Origin: Planctobacterium sp965279005 | Lineage (GTDB): Bacteria; Pseudomonadota; Gammaproteobacteria; Enterobacterales; Alteromonadaceae | Length of the DNA: 64,000 nucleotides | Assembly (NCBI GenBank): GCA_965279005.1 | Contig: CBDIHK010000002.1 | Coordinates: 5,960 to 69,959, forward strand | Reading direction: 5' to 3' | Shown here: one piece after another, positions 53,291 through 61,436 of the stretch | How positions within the stretch are numbered: position 1 is the first letter of the stretch | Layout: each line of letters starts with the position of its first letter | Translations under genes and position numbers: made by a program | The notes under the pieces: generated by a model | What the model was told of the DNA's origin: nothing | Seen by the model: only the letters and a program-made list of their open reading frames with translations | Databases searched by the model: none

Positions 53291-54375
53291 TAGCGGTTTC
53301 CTTTCAAAGTACTTATTGATACATAGGCTACTGAGTCCAAATATTGGACGCCTAGCCTACTAGCTAGCGATATTATAACGGTTGCAGTCTCACCGATTTG
53401 TTGGTCTGCATTGGCATAAAGCAGGGCTTTGCTAGCGTCTTTGCGGGTATTGGCAACTACCCGCTCAACCTTGCCTTGAATAATTTCCCCGGTAGTCAAG
53501 ATCACTTCTACCTCATGGGATACCCGGACTTTTTTCACGTCCTCAAATGGGATTTGCGCCTCTACAAACATACGTTCACCCGCAGGCATAACGCTATAAA
53601 CAGGTTCGCCTTGGCCTATGAACAAGCCATCGCCAACGAACCTTTCAACCACAATACAATCACAGGGTGACTCAACGCTGGAAGCCCCACCAGACACCAG
53701 TTTCACAATGCCCATCAAGTCGCCTTTTTGCACTGGCTGGTTGGGATTGTCTACTGCGTCTTGGAAAAAGCCATCCTCCGGTGAGCGCAATATAGTAGAG
53801 TTGGCGGTCACTTTCGCCGACAAACTATTAACCACAAACATGCGTTCATAGGCAGTGGAGAGCACAAACATCGAAAGCAAAAAAATGATGGAGCCAAAAA
53901 GGGCGTAACCTAAAAACCGCTTGAAATGGAATATACATTTCTGCAAAAAAGTGCGCTCTGGCTCCATACGCTGGCTGAAATCTTTGTTGATTGTGCTCTC
54001 ACGCGAAACCACATTTAGCACGTCGTTGACCTCGATAACTTCACCCGCCAAAAACGCATTGATTATCTGGTGGAATATCGACAGGTGTTCAGTTGACAAG
54101 TTGTTAAACCGGCAAGCTGCGGTGCCATCAGGTAGTGTTCGTAGCTTTTCTATATCCAATTTGACGGAAAAGCGAAACGAATCAAAATTAAAGGTCAAAT
54201 GGGCATTGAACATGGTTTTGTCTTTAACCGAGTCGGGGAAGTTTGAAATAGACAACCCGGCGACGGACCATTCAGCTACGCGATACACCTTATTGTTGTA
54301 GATTAAAAGCGCGGGAATACGATATCGCGCATGTTGCCGATAGTGTTCTGCTTCGTGTTTTACCTGAACGTTCAC
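53290..54375 (-). CDS. alg44: Alg44-like c-di-GMP receptor / periplasmic adaptor
   Basis: This 361-residue inner membrane protein has an N-terminal PilZ domain with R13-x3-R17 (RQHAR) and E35-x-S-x-x-G40 (EWSVAG). A membrane helix (about 156-176) and a periplasmic HlyD-like domain with a barrel-sandwich segment follow (AKVTANSTILRSPEDG). Pseudomonas Alg44 binds dimeric c-di-GMP through RxxxR and D/NxSxxG to switch on Alg8. Here the Asp/Asn is replaced by Glu. It is the first gene of the eight-gene operon, so polymerisation is probably controlled by c-di-GMP. The start is GTG 54375. A 557-bp non-coding stretch lies upstream. Confidence 0.88.
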   Translation of the reverse strand: MNVQVKHEAEHYRQHARYRIPALLIYNNKVYRVAEWSVAGLSISNFPDSVKDKTMFNAHLTFNFDSFRFSVKLDIEKLRTLPDGTAACRFNNLSTEHLSIFHQIINAFLAGEVIEVNDVLNVVSRESTINKDFSQRMEPERTFLQKCIFHFKRFLGYALFGSIIFLLSMFVLSTAYERMFVVNSLSAKVTANSTILRSPEDGFFQDAVDNPNQPVQKGDLMGIVKLVSGGASSVESPCDCIVVERFVGDGLFIGQGEPVYSVMPAGERMFVEAQIPFEDVKKVRVSHEVEVILTTGEIIQGKVERVVANTRKDASKALLYANADQQIGETATVIISLASRLGVQYLDSVAYVSISTLKGNR

Positions 54376-54932
54376 ACCCGCCCCATTTAATTATGAAATG
54401 AATTTTTACTTATTCTTATATATCTAATTTTCGGCATATACAGCATTAGACTTTAGGGTAATTTTCACCTATCCGGTTAAAATTGGTGCAACATGAAAAA
54501 TAACTATGCACAGCCATACTGCATATTTAGCAAAGAAATAATTATAAGCAAGTTGCAAAAAGCCGTTTTTTGACTCATATCAAAAGTGGCTAAGACACTG
54601 ATCTTTATGGCAATTGGTTAGCGGTTCCAAGCGGGTGTTATACTTACCGACTGGTTAGGAACCCCTGGTCAGCTAATAACATCGAGGTGGAATAAGTGCA
54701 TTTGGATACTGGTTTAGGCAAGGTATAGTAAATTAGTAGTAAATCAGTTTTTAGTAGACTCTAAAGGTAATAAACTCAAAAATATAGAGAATTTATTTAA
54801 CCTGAAAAACATTGTGCGGTAATACATTTACCCTAATGTAAAATCACTTCAACTGTTAAATTGCAATGTCGTATGTTTAGTAAATTGTCATTTGCACAGG
54901 TAACAAAAATCTTTTAGGAACAATGATTAGAA
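54376..54932. other. Long intergenic region between alg44 and an EamA transporter
   Basis: This 557-bp AT-rich stretch separates two divergent units and must hold both promoters. I find no credible open frame. AT-rich segments near 54395-54425 could contain a minus-strand -10 element for the polysaccharide operon. The length suggests binding sites for regulators, but I cannot identify any. Confidence 0.5.
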
Positions 54933-55853
54933 ATGACGCAAAAATCTAATTTGCTATTGGGTTACCTTATGGCACTGACCGTAGTTTGTATCTGGAGCGG
55001 TTTCATAGTGATATCGCGCTATGGCACAACCAACGAGCTGCTAGGTTATGACCTTATTGCCCTGCGCTATGGTGTGGCGACATTGCTGGCTATTCCTTTA
55101 TGGCTGATTTTCAGCCGACAACACAATATATTTTCACCTCGGTATGTGCTGCTGGCATTATTCGGCGGGGTCATTTACGCTTTTTGTGCTTTTTCCGCAT
55201 TTGGACTGGCACCGGCCAGCCACGCCGCGGTGTTCTTACCCGGCTTTATGCCAGTCGCCATCACCCTGTGCCTCTGGCTGTTGCTTGGACACAAAATCAA
55301 TGCAAAAGGCTTATTCTCACTTGCCGTTATTTCGGCCGGCGTAGCCTTGCTAGCGGCAAACACCCTAACTGTTGACGTTACAACACTGCGGGGGGATTTA
55401 TTGTTTATGGCTGCAGCCACGAGCTGGGGCGTTTTTAATGCCTTACTGAGAAAATGGCATCCAGATCCTATTGCCACTATGGCGGCAGTTTCCTTTTATA
55501 CCTGTATTTTATATTTGCCTATCTACTTGTTCTTGTTGCCCAAACAATTGCCAACAGCCCCATTCGACGAAATAGCGTTACAGGCGATTTACCAGGGAAT
55601 AGTTGCCGCAGTCCTGCAGTTAATACTCTATGTAAAAGCTGCAAAAGCAATTGGTGCAGCAAATATGGCGGTCACCATGGCCTTTGTGCCCGTGCTCGCG
55701 TCACTTTTGGCAATACCGGCTCTAGATGAGCAAATCAACTGGATAATTGGTTTTAGCCTGTTCTGCGTCACTGCAGGTGCCATCTACGGCAACGTGCACG
55801 GCAACAAAAAGGGTATAAATAAAAGTGACCTTGGTGAAGTGTTGCAGGAGTAG
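54933..55853 (+). CDS. EamA/DMT family transporter
   Basis: This 306-residue protein has ten predicted membrane helices in two repeats, each typical of EamA (first: VVCIWSGFIVISRYG; second: LLFMAAATSWGVFNALLRK). It ends with a basic tail. Such proteins export or import metabolites such as amino acids or nucleobases; the substrate cannot be given. The start is ATG 54933 after TAGGAA. It is monocistronic and followed by mobile-element debris. Confidence 0.9.
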   Translation: MTQKSNLLLGYLMALTVVCIWSGFIVISRYGTTNELLGYDLIALRYGVATLLAIPLWLIFSRQHNIFSPRYVLLALFGGVIYAFCAFSAFGLAPASHAAVFLPGFMPVAITLCLWLLLGHKINAKGLFSLAVISAGVALLAANTLTVDVTTLRGDLLFMAAATSWGVFNALLRKWHPDPIATMAAVSFYTCILYLPIYLFLLPKQLPTAPFDEIALQAIYQGIVAAVLQLILYVKAAKAIGAANMAVTMAFVPVLASLLAIPALDEQINWIIGFSLFCVTAGAIYGNVHGNKKGINKSDLGEVLQE

Positions 55854-55885
55854 CATCTTATCAAAATCACAACAAGGCGTTCCCC

Positions 55886-55902
55886 TGTTAATTGAGTAGA
55901 TC
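55886..55902 (+). repeat. GTTAATTGAGTAGATC repeat, left copy
   Basis: TGTTAATTGAGTAGATC occurs here once and, as two tandem copies, at 56784-56818. The copies bracket about 880 bp containing gene fragments and the orphan antitoxin. They look like remnants of element ends. Confidence 0.5.
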
Positions 55903-55923
55903 GCAAAATACTTACTAAGTTTG

Positions 55924-56046
55924 ATGTTGTGCAAAGATGCGAAGGAGTTGAACCAACTTTTCGACACTTTAGCCGACTGGAATAACTACCTAGAACTCGA
56001 ATGTCCTGATGTCTACAAAGGCGATGATTTAACGCCGATGCCCTAA
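55924..56046 (+). pseudogene. Short unrecognised open frame, probable gene remnant
   Basis: A 40-codon frame from ATG 55924 encodes a polar acidic peptide (LADWNNYLELECPDVYKGDD). It is followed by a strong terminator at 56081-56118. A purine-rich AAGGAG lies inside the frame rather than before it. No family is recognised. The context of truncated mobile-element genes suggests the 3' end of a lost gene. Confidence 0.35.
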
Positions 56047-56080
56047 TCAATCTAATCCACTTACAAGCCTCATCCAAATG

Positions 56081-56118
56081 AAGCGCAGCTATTTCCCAAA
56101 GGAAAGGCTGCGTTTTTT
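56081..56118 (+). terminator. Rho-independent terminator in the mobile-element remnant
   Basis: CGCAGC (56084-56089) pairs with GCTGCG (56107-56112), and TTTCC/GGAAA extends the stem inside. It is followed by TTTTTT. This implies that the short frame upstream once ended a real plus-strand transcript. Confidence 0.7.
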
Positions 56119-56152
56119 ATATTGACATCAACGCCGTTGCCACCGAATACCT

Positions 56153-56320
56153 ATGCCTAAATACCCTAAAACCAAGTTGATACAGTTGCGTGTCACCGAG
56201 CTGGATTACGAGCGCTTGGTGGATGCAGCGGGTGATATGACACTGTCTGCCTATTTGCGCCCATCACAACCATGTAGCGCAAGTTCATCCCAACGCACTT
56301 TTGCTCGACTCTGTCCATAA
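56153..56320 (+). pseudogene. Truncated MobC-like (ribbon-helix-helix relaxosome) gene fragment
   Basis: The 55-residue frame starts MPKYPKTKLIQLRVTELDYE and continues with a segment like LxSAYLR, the pattern of the N-terminal DNA-binding part of mobilisation proteins (MobC/relaxosome accessory). After about 36 residues the sequence loses this character and stops. It is best read as a decayed plasmid or integrative-element gene. The assignment rests on a short motif, so it is tentative. Confidence 0.45.
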
Positions 56321-56458
56321 TGCCCACCCTTGCAATTCATATTTGTATTTTACGGGACATTCTTTAAGTAACTATTAATGACATAGTTCCTTACAGCCCC
56401 GAATTTGGTGGGATAAAGTAGTATAAGGTGGTAAATATCTTTGAAAGGAGATGGTGAT

Positions 56459-56713
56459 ATGCCTATGGTGAAAAAAAGTATTACAGTGACCGACCAGCAG
56501 GACAAATGGCTGCAAAGCCAGATGGCAACGGGCAATTACGGCACTGACAGCGAAATTATTCGTGAAGCGCTGCGTGAGAAGCAAATGCGGATGGCAGAAG
56601 TCGAGGCTATTCGTGCGAAGCTTATCGCTGCCGAACAAAGCGGGTTTTCCGAGAAAACACCTGACCAGATGCTAGCAGGCTTTAAGGATAAAGCGCGACA
56701 AGATGGGAAGTAA
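56459..56713 (+). CDS. parD: Orphan ParD-family antitoxin
   Basis: The 84-residue protein (from ATG 56459, AAGGAG eight bases upstream) has an N-terminal ribbon-helix-helix (KKSITVTDQQDKWLQSQM then YGTDSEIIREALR) and a C-terminal toxin-binding tail, as in ParD/CC2985-type antitoxins. In a complete module parE follows within a few bases. Here only non-coding sequence, repeats and tRNA-Lys follow, so the toxin has been lost. The antitoxin may remain as a leftover or as an anti-addiction element. Confidence 0.85.
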   Translation: MPMVKKSITVTDQQDKWLQSQMATGNYGTDSEIIREALREKQMRMAEVEAIRAKLIAAEQSGFSEKTPDQMLAGFKDKARQDGK

Positions 56714-56783
56714 TAGGTTGAGAGTGATGACCCATTGTGGATGGGATGGAATAATTAACAGAGTAAGATGATTACCGATCCCC

Positions 56784-56818
56784 CGTTAATTGAGTAGATC
56801 CCGTTAATTGAGTAGATC
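56784..56818 (+). repeat. Tandem GTTAATTGAGTAGATC repeat, right copies
   Basis: Two adjacent copies of CGTTAATTGAGTAGATC (56784-56800 and 56802-56818) match the single copy at 55886-55902. They lie about 40 bp from the tRNA-Lys 3' end, a common integration boundary. Confidence 0.55.
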
Positions 56819-56860
56819 CGTAATTAATCAGGGTATATTGATGTCTGGAGGTTCAAGTGA

Positions 56861-56936
56861 TGGTGGGTCGTGCTGGATTCGAACCAGCGACCAATTGATT
56901 AAAAGTCAACTGCTCTACCAGCTGAGCTAACGACCC
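56861..56936 (-). tRNA. tRNA-Lys (anticodon TTT), copy 1
   Basis: The minus-strand 76-nt cloverleaf begins GGGTCGTTAGCTCAGC, has the anticodon loop CTTTTAA, the T-arm CTGGTTCGAATCCAG and an encoded CCA end. It is identical over its length to the copy at 57120-57195. Confidence 0.97.
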
Positions 56937-56962
56937 ATCAAATTAGAAGTGCTTAAGAAAAG

Positions 56963-57071
56963 TGGTGGGTCGTGCTGGATTACAAAATACGTCCTGTATT
57001 TTGCCCTTCGGGCCGCGCTAAAGCGCGTTCAAAAATGCTCCCGGCATTTTTGTCGAACCAGCCTGGTTCGA
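56963..57071 (-). pseudogene. tRNA-Lys remnant split in the T-loop by a hairpin cassette
   Basis: Bases 56963-56981 match the 3' end of the flanking tRNA-Lys copies (CCA end, acceptor strand and half the T-arm). The match breaks exactly in the T-loop. The next ~90 bases form five consecutive hairpins: CAAAATAC/GTATTTTG, CCC/GGG, CGCGCT/AGCGCG, CAAAAATGC/GCATTTTTG and TCGAACCA/TGGTTCGA. The remainder of the tRNA (anticodon and 5' half) is missing, so this copy is non-functional. Confidence 0.75.
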
Positions 57072-57119
57072 TCCGGCTACGTGTCCTTTCACCTAACACT
57101 CTTCATATTCCTTGAAAAG

Positions 57120-57195
57120 TGGTGGGTCGTGCTGGATTCGAACCAGCGACCAATTGATTAAAAGTCAACTGCTCTACCAGCTGAGCTAACGACCC
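57120..57195 (-). tRNA. tRNA-Lys (anticodon TTT), copy 2
   Basis: This is an intact 76-nt cloverleaf identical to copy 1, including the anticodon loop CTTTTAA and encoded CCA. It is the first gene of the minus-strand tRNA transcript, located about 60 bp downstream of a sigma-70 promoter. Confidence 0.97.
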
Positions 57196-57256
57196 ATCTT
57201 TTCTTTTTGACTATCGGGTTTCCCCTTTAGTCTGCCGCCTGCTGCGACGGCGGCTT

Positions 57257-57284
57257 ATAATACTCAAATCTTGGTAGCGTGCAA
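57257..57284 (-). promoter_or_regulatory. Sigma-70 promoter of the tRNA-Lys array
   Basis: On the minus strand TTGCAC (57279-57284) and TATTAT (57257-57262) are spaced by 16 bp and followed by a GC-rich stretch (AAGCCGCCGTCGC), typical of stringently controlled stable RNA promoters. The leader contains a GCCGCC/GGCGGC hairpin. Confidence 0.65.
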
Positions 57285-57389
57285 GCGGAATTTAGAGAAA
57301 TATGTAAGATTTATGATCGATTGCTGCATTTATCTCCAACGCAGGCGAGTAAATCACCGAACGGTTTAAATTTCGCGCTGTTTTTTCAC

Positions 57390-58119
57390 CTAGTTTTTAT
57401 TTAAGTTTCGAAGCCTACTTTCGGCCAAACGCTTTTCTGAAGCATTGGGATATTCGGCAATCACCTGTTCAAACAACTGGGTCGCCCTCGCTATATTCGA
57501 CTTTTTCTCCGCAATCACACCCAATTTCAACAACGAATCTGCGCGTTTGCTGGAATCTGGGTAAAACCTAACAACCCGGTCAAAATGCTGCTCTGCCGCC
57601 GCCCAGTCCCGCTTATTAAACAATAATTGTCCCAACCAATAGTGGGCGTTGGAAGTAAAGTTGGATTGAGGGTAATCTTGCAAAAACTGCTCAAACGCGG
57701 GGATCGCGTCGTCGTAGCGCTTGTCTTTCAAGATAAGGTTTACCGCAGTATCGTAAGCCTCCCGCTCGCTAATGCCCTCATCAACCGGTGCAGGTTCTGG
57801 TAGTTGCACAGGCGTGGGTTGCGCCATAACGGCTTCCATGCGCCTGTCAATTTCCAAATACAGTTCCCGCTGTCTTTGTAAAATCTGTTCAAGCTTGTGG
57901 GTATGCAGTTCGACGGCCCCGCGCAGTTCATTCACTTCCAGTTGCATTTCATCCAACTGGGTTTGAATATTCTGCTGCGCATTCATGCGGGCGTTGATGG
58001 TGCGTTCTAGGGTAGCAACCCGTTGGTCTAGGCTGCCCCTGGAAAGGTTTTCAACAGGAGCCTGTGCCGCAGGCATTAGCAGCCAGCAAGCCCCCTATTA
58101 GAAGTAGTGGTTTTCTCAT
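57390..58119 (-). pseudogene. cpoB: Cell division coordinator CpoB (YbgF), signal peptide out of frame
   Basis: The main frame (57390-58076) encodes an N-terminal coiled-coil (RVATLERTINARMNAQQNIQ) and C-terminal TPRs (DAIPAFEQFLQDYPQSNFTS), as in CpoB, which links PBP1b and Tol. From its first in-frame ATG at 58076 it lacks a signal peptide. Starting at ATG 58119, seven bases after pal, the sequence gives MRKPLLLIGG and then shifts frame at a run of five G (58091-58095, minus strand). With four G it would read MRKPLLLIGACWLLMPAAQA, a good signal peptide with an AQA cleavage site fused to the mature protein. Hence there is a one-base insertion, slippage site or sequencing error. It is the last gene of the tol-pal operon. 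Confidence 0.85.
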
Positions 58120-58125
58120 CTATCT

Positions 58126-58686
58126 TTATTGATAAACCAATACAGCGCGACGGTTTTGCCTGAAAGAAGCTTCAGTATCACCCATGGCTACTGGTTTTTC
58201 TTCACCGTAAGAAACAACGGAGATTTGCGAGCGGCTAACACCGGCATTTTGCAAGAAGGTCTCGATCGACTTGGCACGGCGCTCACCCAAGGCAATGTTG
58301 TATTCAGGTGTGCCACGCTTGTCACAGTGGCCTTCAATTACAACGCGCTCGTTGGGATTTTGTACTAGGAACTGGGCGTGCTCATTAAGCATGGCGAAAA
58401 AACTTGAATCGATATTTGAACGGTCAAAGTCAAACAAGATGGTTTGGTTTTCCATCAATTCTTGTTTTTTCTCTTGTTTAATTTCTTCAGGAGACTTTAC
58501 TGGCTCAACAGAACCAACTACTACACCGCTGGAAGTCGTGTCGGTAGAAGAAGAGGTAGTTTCAGTTGTTTGGGCATTGGTGTCTGCCTGGCTTGCTTGT
58601 TGGCTGCCAGTGTTGCTCGAACAGGCCATCAAAGTGACAACAGGTAGAGCGATGAACACCCCTTTCATTATTTTATTAAGTTGCAT
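58126..58686 (-). CDS. pal: Peptidoglycan-associated lipoprotein Pal
   Basis: This 186-residue outer membrane lipoprotein has the lipobox LMAC. A Thr/Ser-rich linker (about 25-70) precedes a C-terminal OmpA-like domain with VIEGHCDKRGTPEYNIALGE, which binds diaminopimelate in peptidoglycan. With TolB it tethers the outer membrane to the wall and constricts it at division. It lies between tolB and cpoB in the conserved order. Confidence 0.98.
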   Translation of the reverse strand: MQLNKIMKGVFIALPVVTLMACSSNTGSQQASQADTNAQTTETTSSSTDTTSSGVVVGSVEPVKSPEEIKQEKKQELMENQTILFDFDRSNIDSSFFAMLNEHAQFLVQNPNERVVIEGHCDKRGTPEYNIALGERRAKSIETFLQNAGVSRSQISVVSYGEEKPVAMGDTEASFRQNRRAVLVYQ

Positions 58687-58730
58687 CCTCTTAATCCTTA
58701 TTTTTTACAAATCGATTTGTGAATAAACTA

Positions 58731-60095
58731 CTACAACAGAAAGGGAGACCAGCTCGGAGATTTCACCTCACCTTCTGCCGCAGGTAACCTTGCTTTGAAG
58801 CGACCATCTAGGGACACCAGGGACAGCACCTGCTGGCCTTGGTAGAGTCGACTGTAGATAATCATCGCTCCATTCGGCGCAATGCTCGGTGACTCATCCA
58901 AATAAGTTTTGGTTAGTACCTGCATTGTGCTCGTTTTAAAATCTTGCCGGGCGATATGGTAATTACCACGGGTGCGGTTCACCATGACCATTTCTTGGCC
59001 ATCTGGTGTAATCGTTGCCCCTAGGTTCATTTCGCCGTCAAAAGTTAAGCGCCTAACTTTACCAGTTGCTAAATTTACGCGATAAATCTGTGGTTTACCA
59101 CCCCGTTCTGAGGTAAATACAATGCTTTTTCCGTCGGGCGCCCAACTGGGTTCAGTATCAATGTTCTTATTGCGGGTTAGGCGTTTGGTTTGCCGTGTAG
59201 CCAAATCCAACACATAGATTTCAGCATTGCCATCTTTAGACAGCACCATCGCCAGTTGCTTGCCGTCAGGAGAAAACACGGGTGCACTATTGATACCAGG
59301 GAAGTTGGTGAGTTGAGTACGGCTTTTAGTGTAGATATCCTGCATAAAGATTTGGGAGCGGCCGTTTTCAAAACTGACATAGGCGATTTTATTGCCATCG
59401 GGCGACCAAGTGGGCGACATCAATGGCTCAGTAGAGCGCAACAACACGGATTCATTTTCACCGTCATAATCGGCAACAATCAGTTGGTAGGGTACATCGT
59501 ACACCGTCCGATCCTTTACTGTAATGTAGGCGATACGTGTACGGAAGGCACCTTTTATGCCGGTTAAGCGTTCAAATACAATATCGCTAATGTAATGGGC
59601 ATGGCGGCGGAACCGGTTGCCATCCACCACGATTTGGCGGGTATCTAAAACGTGGTCATTGGCATCCACGAGTTGACCGCCACTTAAGACTCGGGAATTG
59701 CCACCGGTGATCTGGCCACGCACAACATCAATTAGCTCAAAGGTAACCAAATAGCGATCGTTCGAATAGGGCTCTACGCTGCCCACCAAGATAACTTCAG
59801 CGCCGGCAGAAGCCCAGGCAGTGTAATCAACTTCATCGTCAGTACTGGGCAGCTGTGGCATTTCGCTTTGATCCAGCGGGTTAAACATACCGCTGCGCAT
59901 TAAATCCGCCGATACCACATCCGCCAAGGTACCCGGCATCTGCCCCGCTCCTTTCCACTTAAAGGGCACAATACCCACCGGACGGGCAGAATCAATGCCC
60001 TCGGTGATCACGATTTCCAGAGCGGCATTGGCACCACTGGCAAAGACCACAGTCAACAATAACAAGGCTTGTTTAAACCATTTCGTCATTATCAA
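58731..60095 (-). CDS. tolB: Tol-Pal periplasmic beta-propeller TolB
   Basis: This 454-residue periplasmic protein has a signal peptide (about 1-24, ending ASGANA), an N-terminal TolB domain and a C-terminal six-bladed propeller with repeated SPxWSPDGxxIxYVS motifs (e.g. LMSPTWSPDGNKIAYVS). It binds Pal and is released by TolA. It overlaps the tolA stop by four bases. ATG 60095 or the ATG two codons later could start it. Confidence 0.97.
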   Translation of the reverse strand: MIMTKWFKQALLLLTVVFASGANAALEIVITEGIDSARPVGIVPFKWKGAGQMPGTLADVVSADLMRSGMFNPLDQSEMPQLPSTDDEVDYTAWASAGAEVILVGSVEPYSNDRYLVTFELIDVVRGQITGGNSRVLSGGQLVDANDHVLDTRQIVVDGNRFRRHAHYISDIVFERLTGIKGAFRTRIAYITVKDRTVYDVPYQLIVADYDGENESVLLRSTEPLMSPTWSPDGNKIAYVSFENGRSQIFMQDIYTKSRTQLTNFPGINSAPVFSPDGKQLAMVLSKDGNAEIYVLDLATRQTKRLTRNKNIDTEPSWAPDGKSIVFTSERGGKPQIYRVNLATGKVRRLTFDGEMNLGATITPDGQEMVMVNRTRGNYHIARQDFKTSTMQVLTKTYLDESPSIAPNGAMIIYSRLYQGQQVLSLVSLDGRFKARLPAAEGEVKSPSWSPFLL

Positions 60096-61003
60096 TCTCT
60101 TCTCAAAGTTAAATTAATTTCTTTCATTTCCTGATAAACGTCTGGATCTGAAGACACGGGCAATGTGTCGGATCTCAGTACCGCTGCTTGGGCAGAACGA
60201 CATACGTTATCATCGCCCCCTAGAACCTTTACTTGGGTAACGAGGCCATTCGATGCCAATCGAATATTCAGCCGACACGATTTACCCTTCATTGAATCGT
60301 CTACGATCCAATTGCGTTTAATGGTGTTTTCAATCAGCGCTTGGTATTTACCCACTTCCGATAATACCTGCTGGCGCCTTACTTTATTTCGGGCGGCTTG
60401 TTCTTTTTGCAACTTTTCTTGTAACAACCTTTCTTGTTCAGCCCGTTCTTCACGTTCTTTGCGTTTCCTTTCTTCTTCCTTGCGTTTGCGTTCGGCTTCC
60501 TTCAAGGCTTTTTCTTCCGCTTCGCGTTTCTTCCTAGCTTCTTCGGCTTTTTTCTCTGCCGCCCTGCGTTCGCGCTCTTTCTTTTGGCGCTCCAGCTCCA
60601 AGCGTTGTGCGCGTTCTTTCTCTTGTTGTTGTTTTTTGCGCGCGTCTGCAGCCGCTTGTTCAGCCCGGCGCGCTTCTTGCTCCTTTTCGCGTTTAGATTT
60701 CTCTAAATTTTTAATCCTATCTTCTTCTTGCTTGCGCCTGCGCTCAGCTTCAGCCGCTCGTCGTTCCATGTCACGGATGCGCTTTTCTTCCGCTTGTTGT
60801 TGCTCCCGGTTGCGCTGCTCAATTTGCTGCATTTGTTTATTGAGCTCTTCCTGGTCAATAGTGACGGCCTCTATGGTAGGCATCGGCGTACTTTGCGGTT
60901 TAACCGGTTCAGCGGGGAAAAAATGGAAACTGGTCGCTAGCAACGCCGCAAGCCCAACGTGCAGTAAGGAGGATTTTGCTATAGCGGCAGTTAGGGTATT
61001 CAT
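60092..61003 (-). CDS. tolA: TolA trans-envelope protein
   Basis: This 303-residue protein has an N-terminal inner membrane helix (SSLLHVGLAALLATSFHFF). A long Glu/Lys/Arg/Ala-rich helical domain (about 50-215) spans the periplasm, and a C-terminal domain (about 215-303) contacts TolB/Pal. The charged repeat region and order tolR-tolA-tolB identify it. It transmits proton-motive force from TolQR. It overlaps tolR by one base. Confidence 0.96.
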   Translation of the reverse strand: MNTLTAAIAKSSLLHVGLAALLATSFHFFPAEPVKPQSTPMPTIEAVTIDQEELNKQMQQIEQRNREQQQAEEKRIRDMERRAAEAERRRKQEEDRIKNLEKSKREKEQEARRAEQAAADARKKQQQEKERAQRLELERQKKERERRAAEKKAEEARKKREAEEKALKEAERKRKEEERKRKEREERAEQERLLQEKLQKEQAARNKVRRQQVLSEVGKYQALIENTIKRNWIVDDSMKGKSCRLNIRLASNGLVTQVKVLGGDDNVCRSAQAAVLRSDTLPVSSDPDVYQEMKEINLTLRRD

Positions 61004-61431
61004 TAGCTTTCAGGCGCGTCCGTCATCAAACCAACTGAAGGCACGCCAGCACGTTGCAGCAGCACCATTAACTGCACCACATTGTTATAGGGAACATCGC
61101 CATCCCCTTTAACAATGACAGGGGTATTTGGCTCCACCTGTAGTTGCGCGGCAACCAAGGTGGCCAAATCTACAGCATCTAACGGCGTTTCTTGGGCATC
61201 CCCAACATTCAAATAATACTGGCCAGCTGCATCTACGGAAGCTATCAGCGGTGGCTTAGTGTCTTCTTGCAATGGTTCCGCCGAGGCTTTTGGCAAGTCC
61301 ACTTTTACCCCTTGGGTCACCAGGGGTGCGGTTACCATAAATATAATCAGCAGTACCAACATAACATCTATGTAGGGTACTACGTTGATTTCCGCGACTG
61401 GGCGGCGCCTTTTTCTTACATAGCTAGCCAT
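61003..61431 (-). CDS. tolR: TolR, Tol-Pal proton channel component
   Basis: This 142-residue ExbD/TolR-family protein has one membrane helix containing the proton-coupling aspartate (INVVPYIDVMLVLLIIFMV). A periplasmic domain follows that binds peptidoglycan in the open state. It is between tolQ and tolA, 5 bp after tolQ. Confidence 0.97.
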   Translation of the reverse strand: MASYVRKRRRPVAEINVVPYIDVMLVLLIIFMVTAPLVTQGVKVDLPKASAEPLQEDTKPPLIASVDAAGQYYLNVGDAQETPLDAVDLATLVAAQLQVEPNTPVIVKGDGDVPYNNVVQLMVLLQRAGVPSVGLMTDAPES

Positions 61432-61436
61432 AAGGA

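Noticed and set aside
55886..56818. CRISPR array from the GTTAATTGAGTAGATC repeats
   Set aside because: There are only three copies with irregular spacing (one far away, two adjacent) and no spacer units or cas genes.
56949..57161. A 70-codon open frame crossing the tRNA-Lys array
   Set aside because: It is read through the split tRNA remnant and hairpin cassette, has no ribosome binding site, and its sequence is explained by those RNA features.
60165..61112. A 315-codon plus-strand open frame antisense to tolA
   Set aside because: It mirrors the Glu/Lys-rich codon bias of tolA (Ser/Phe/Leu-rich translation) and has no independent support.
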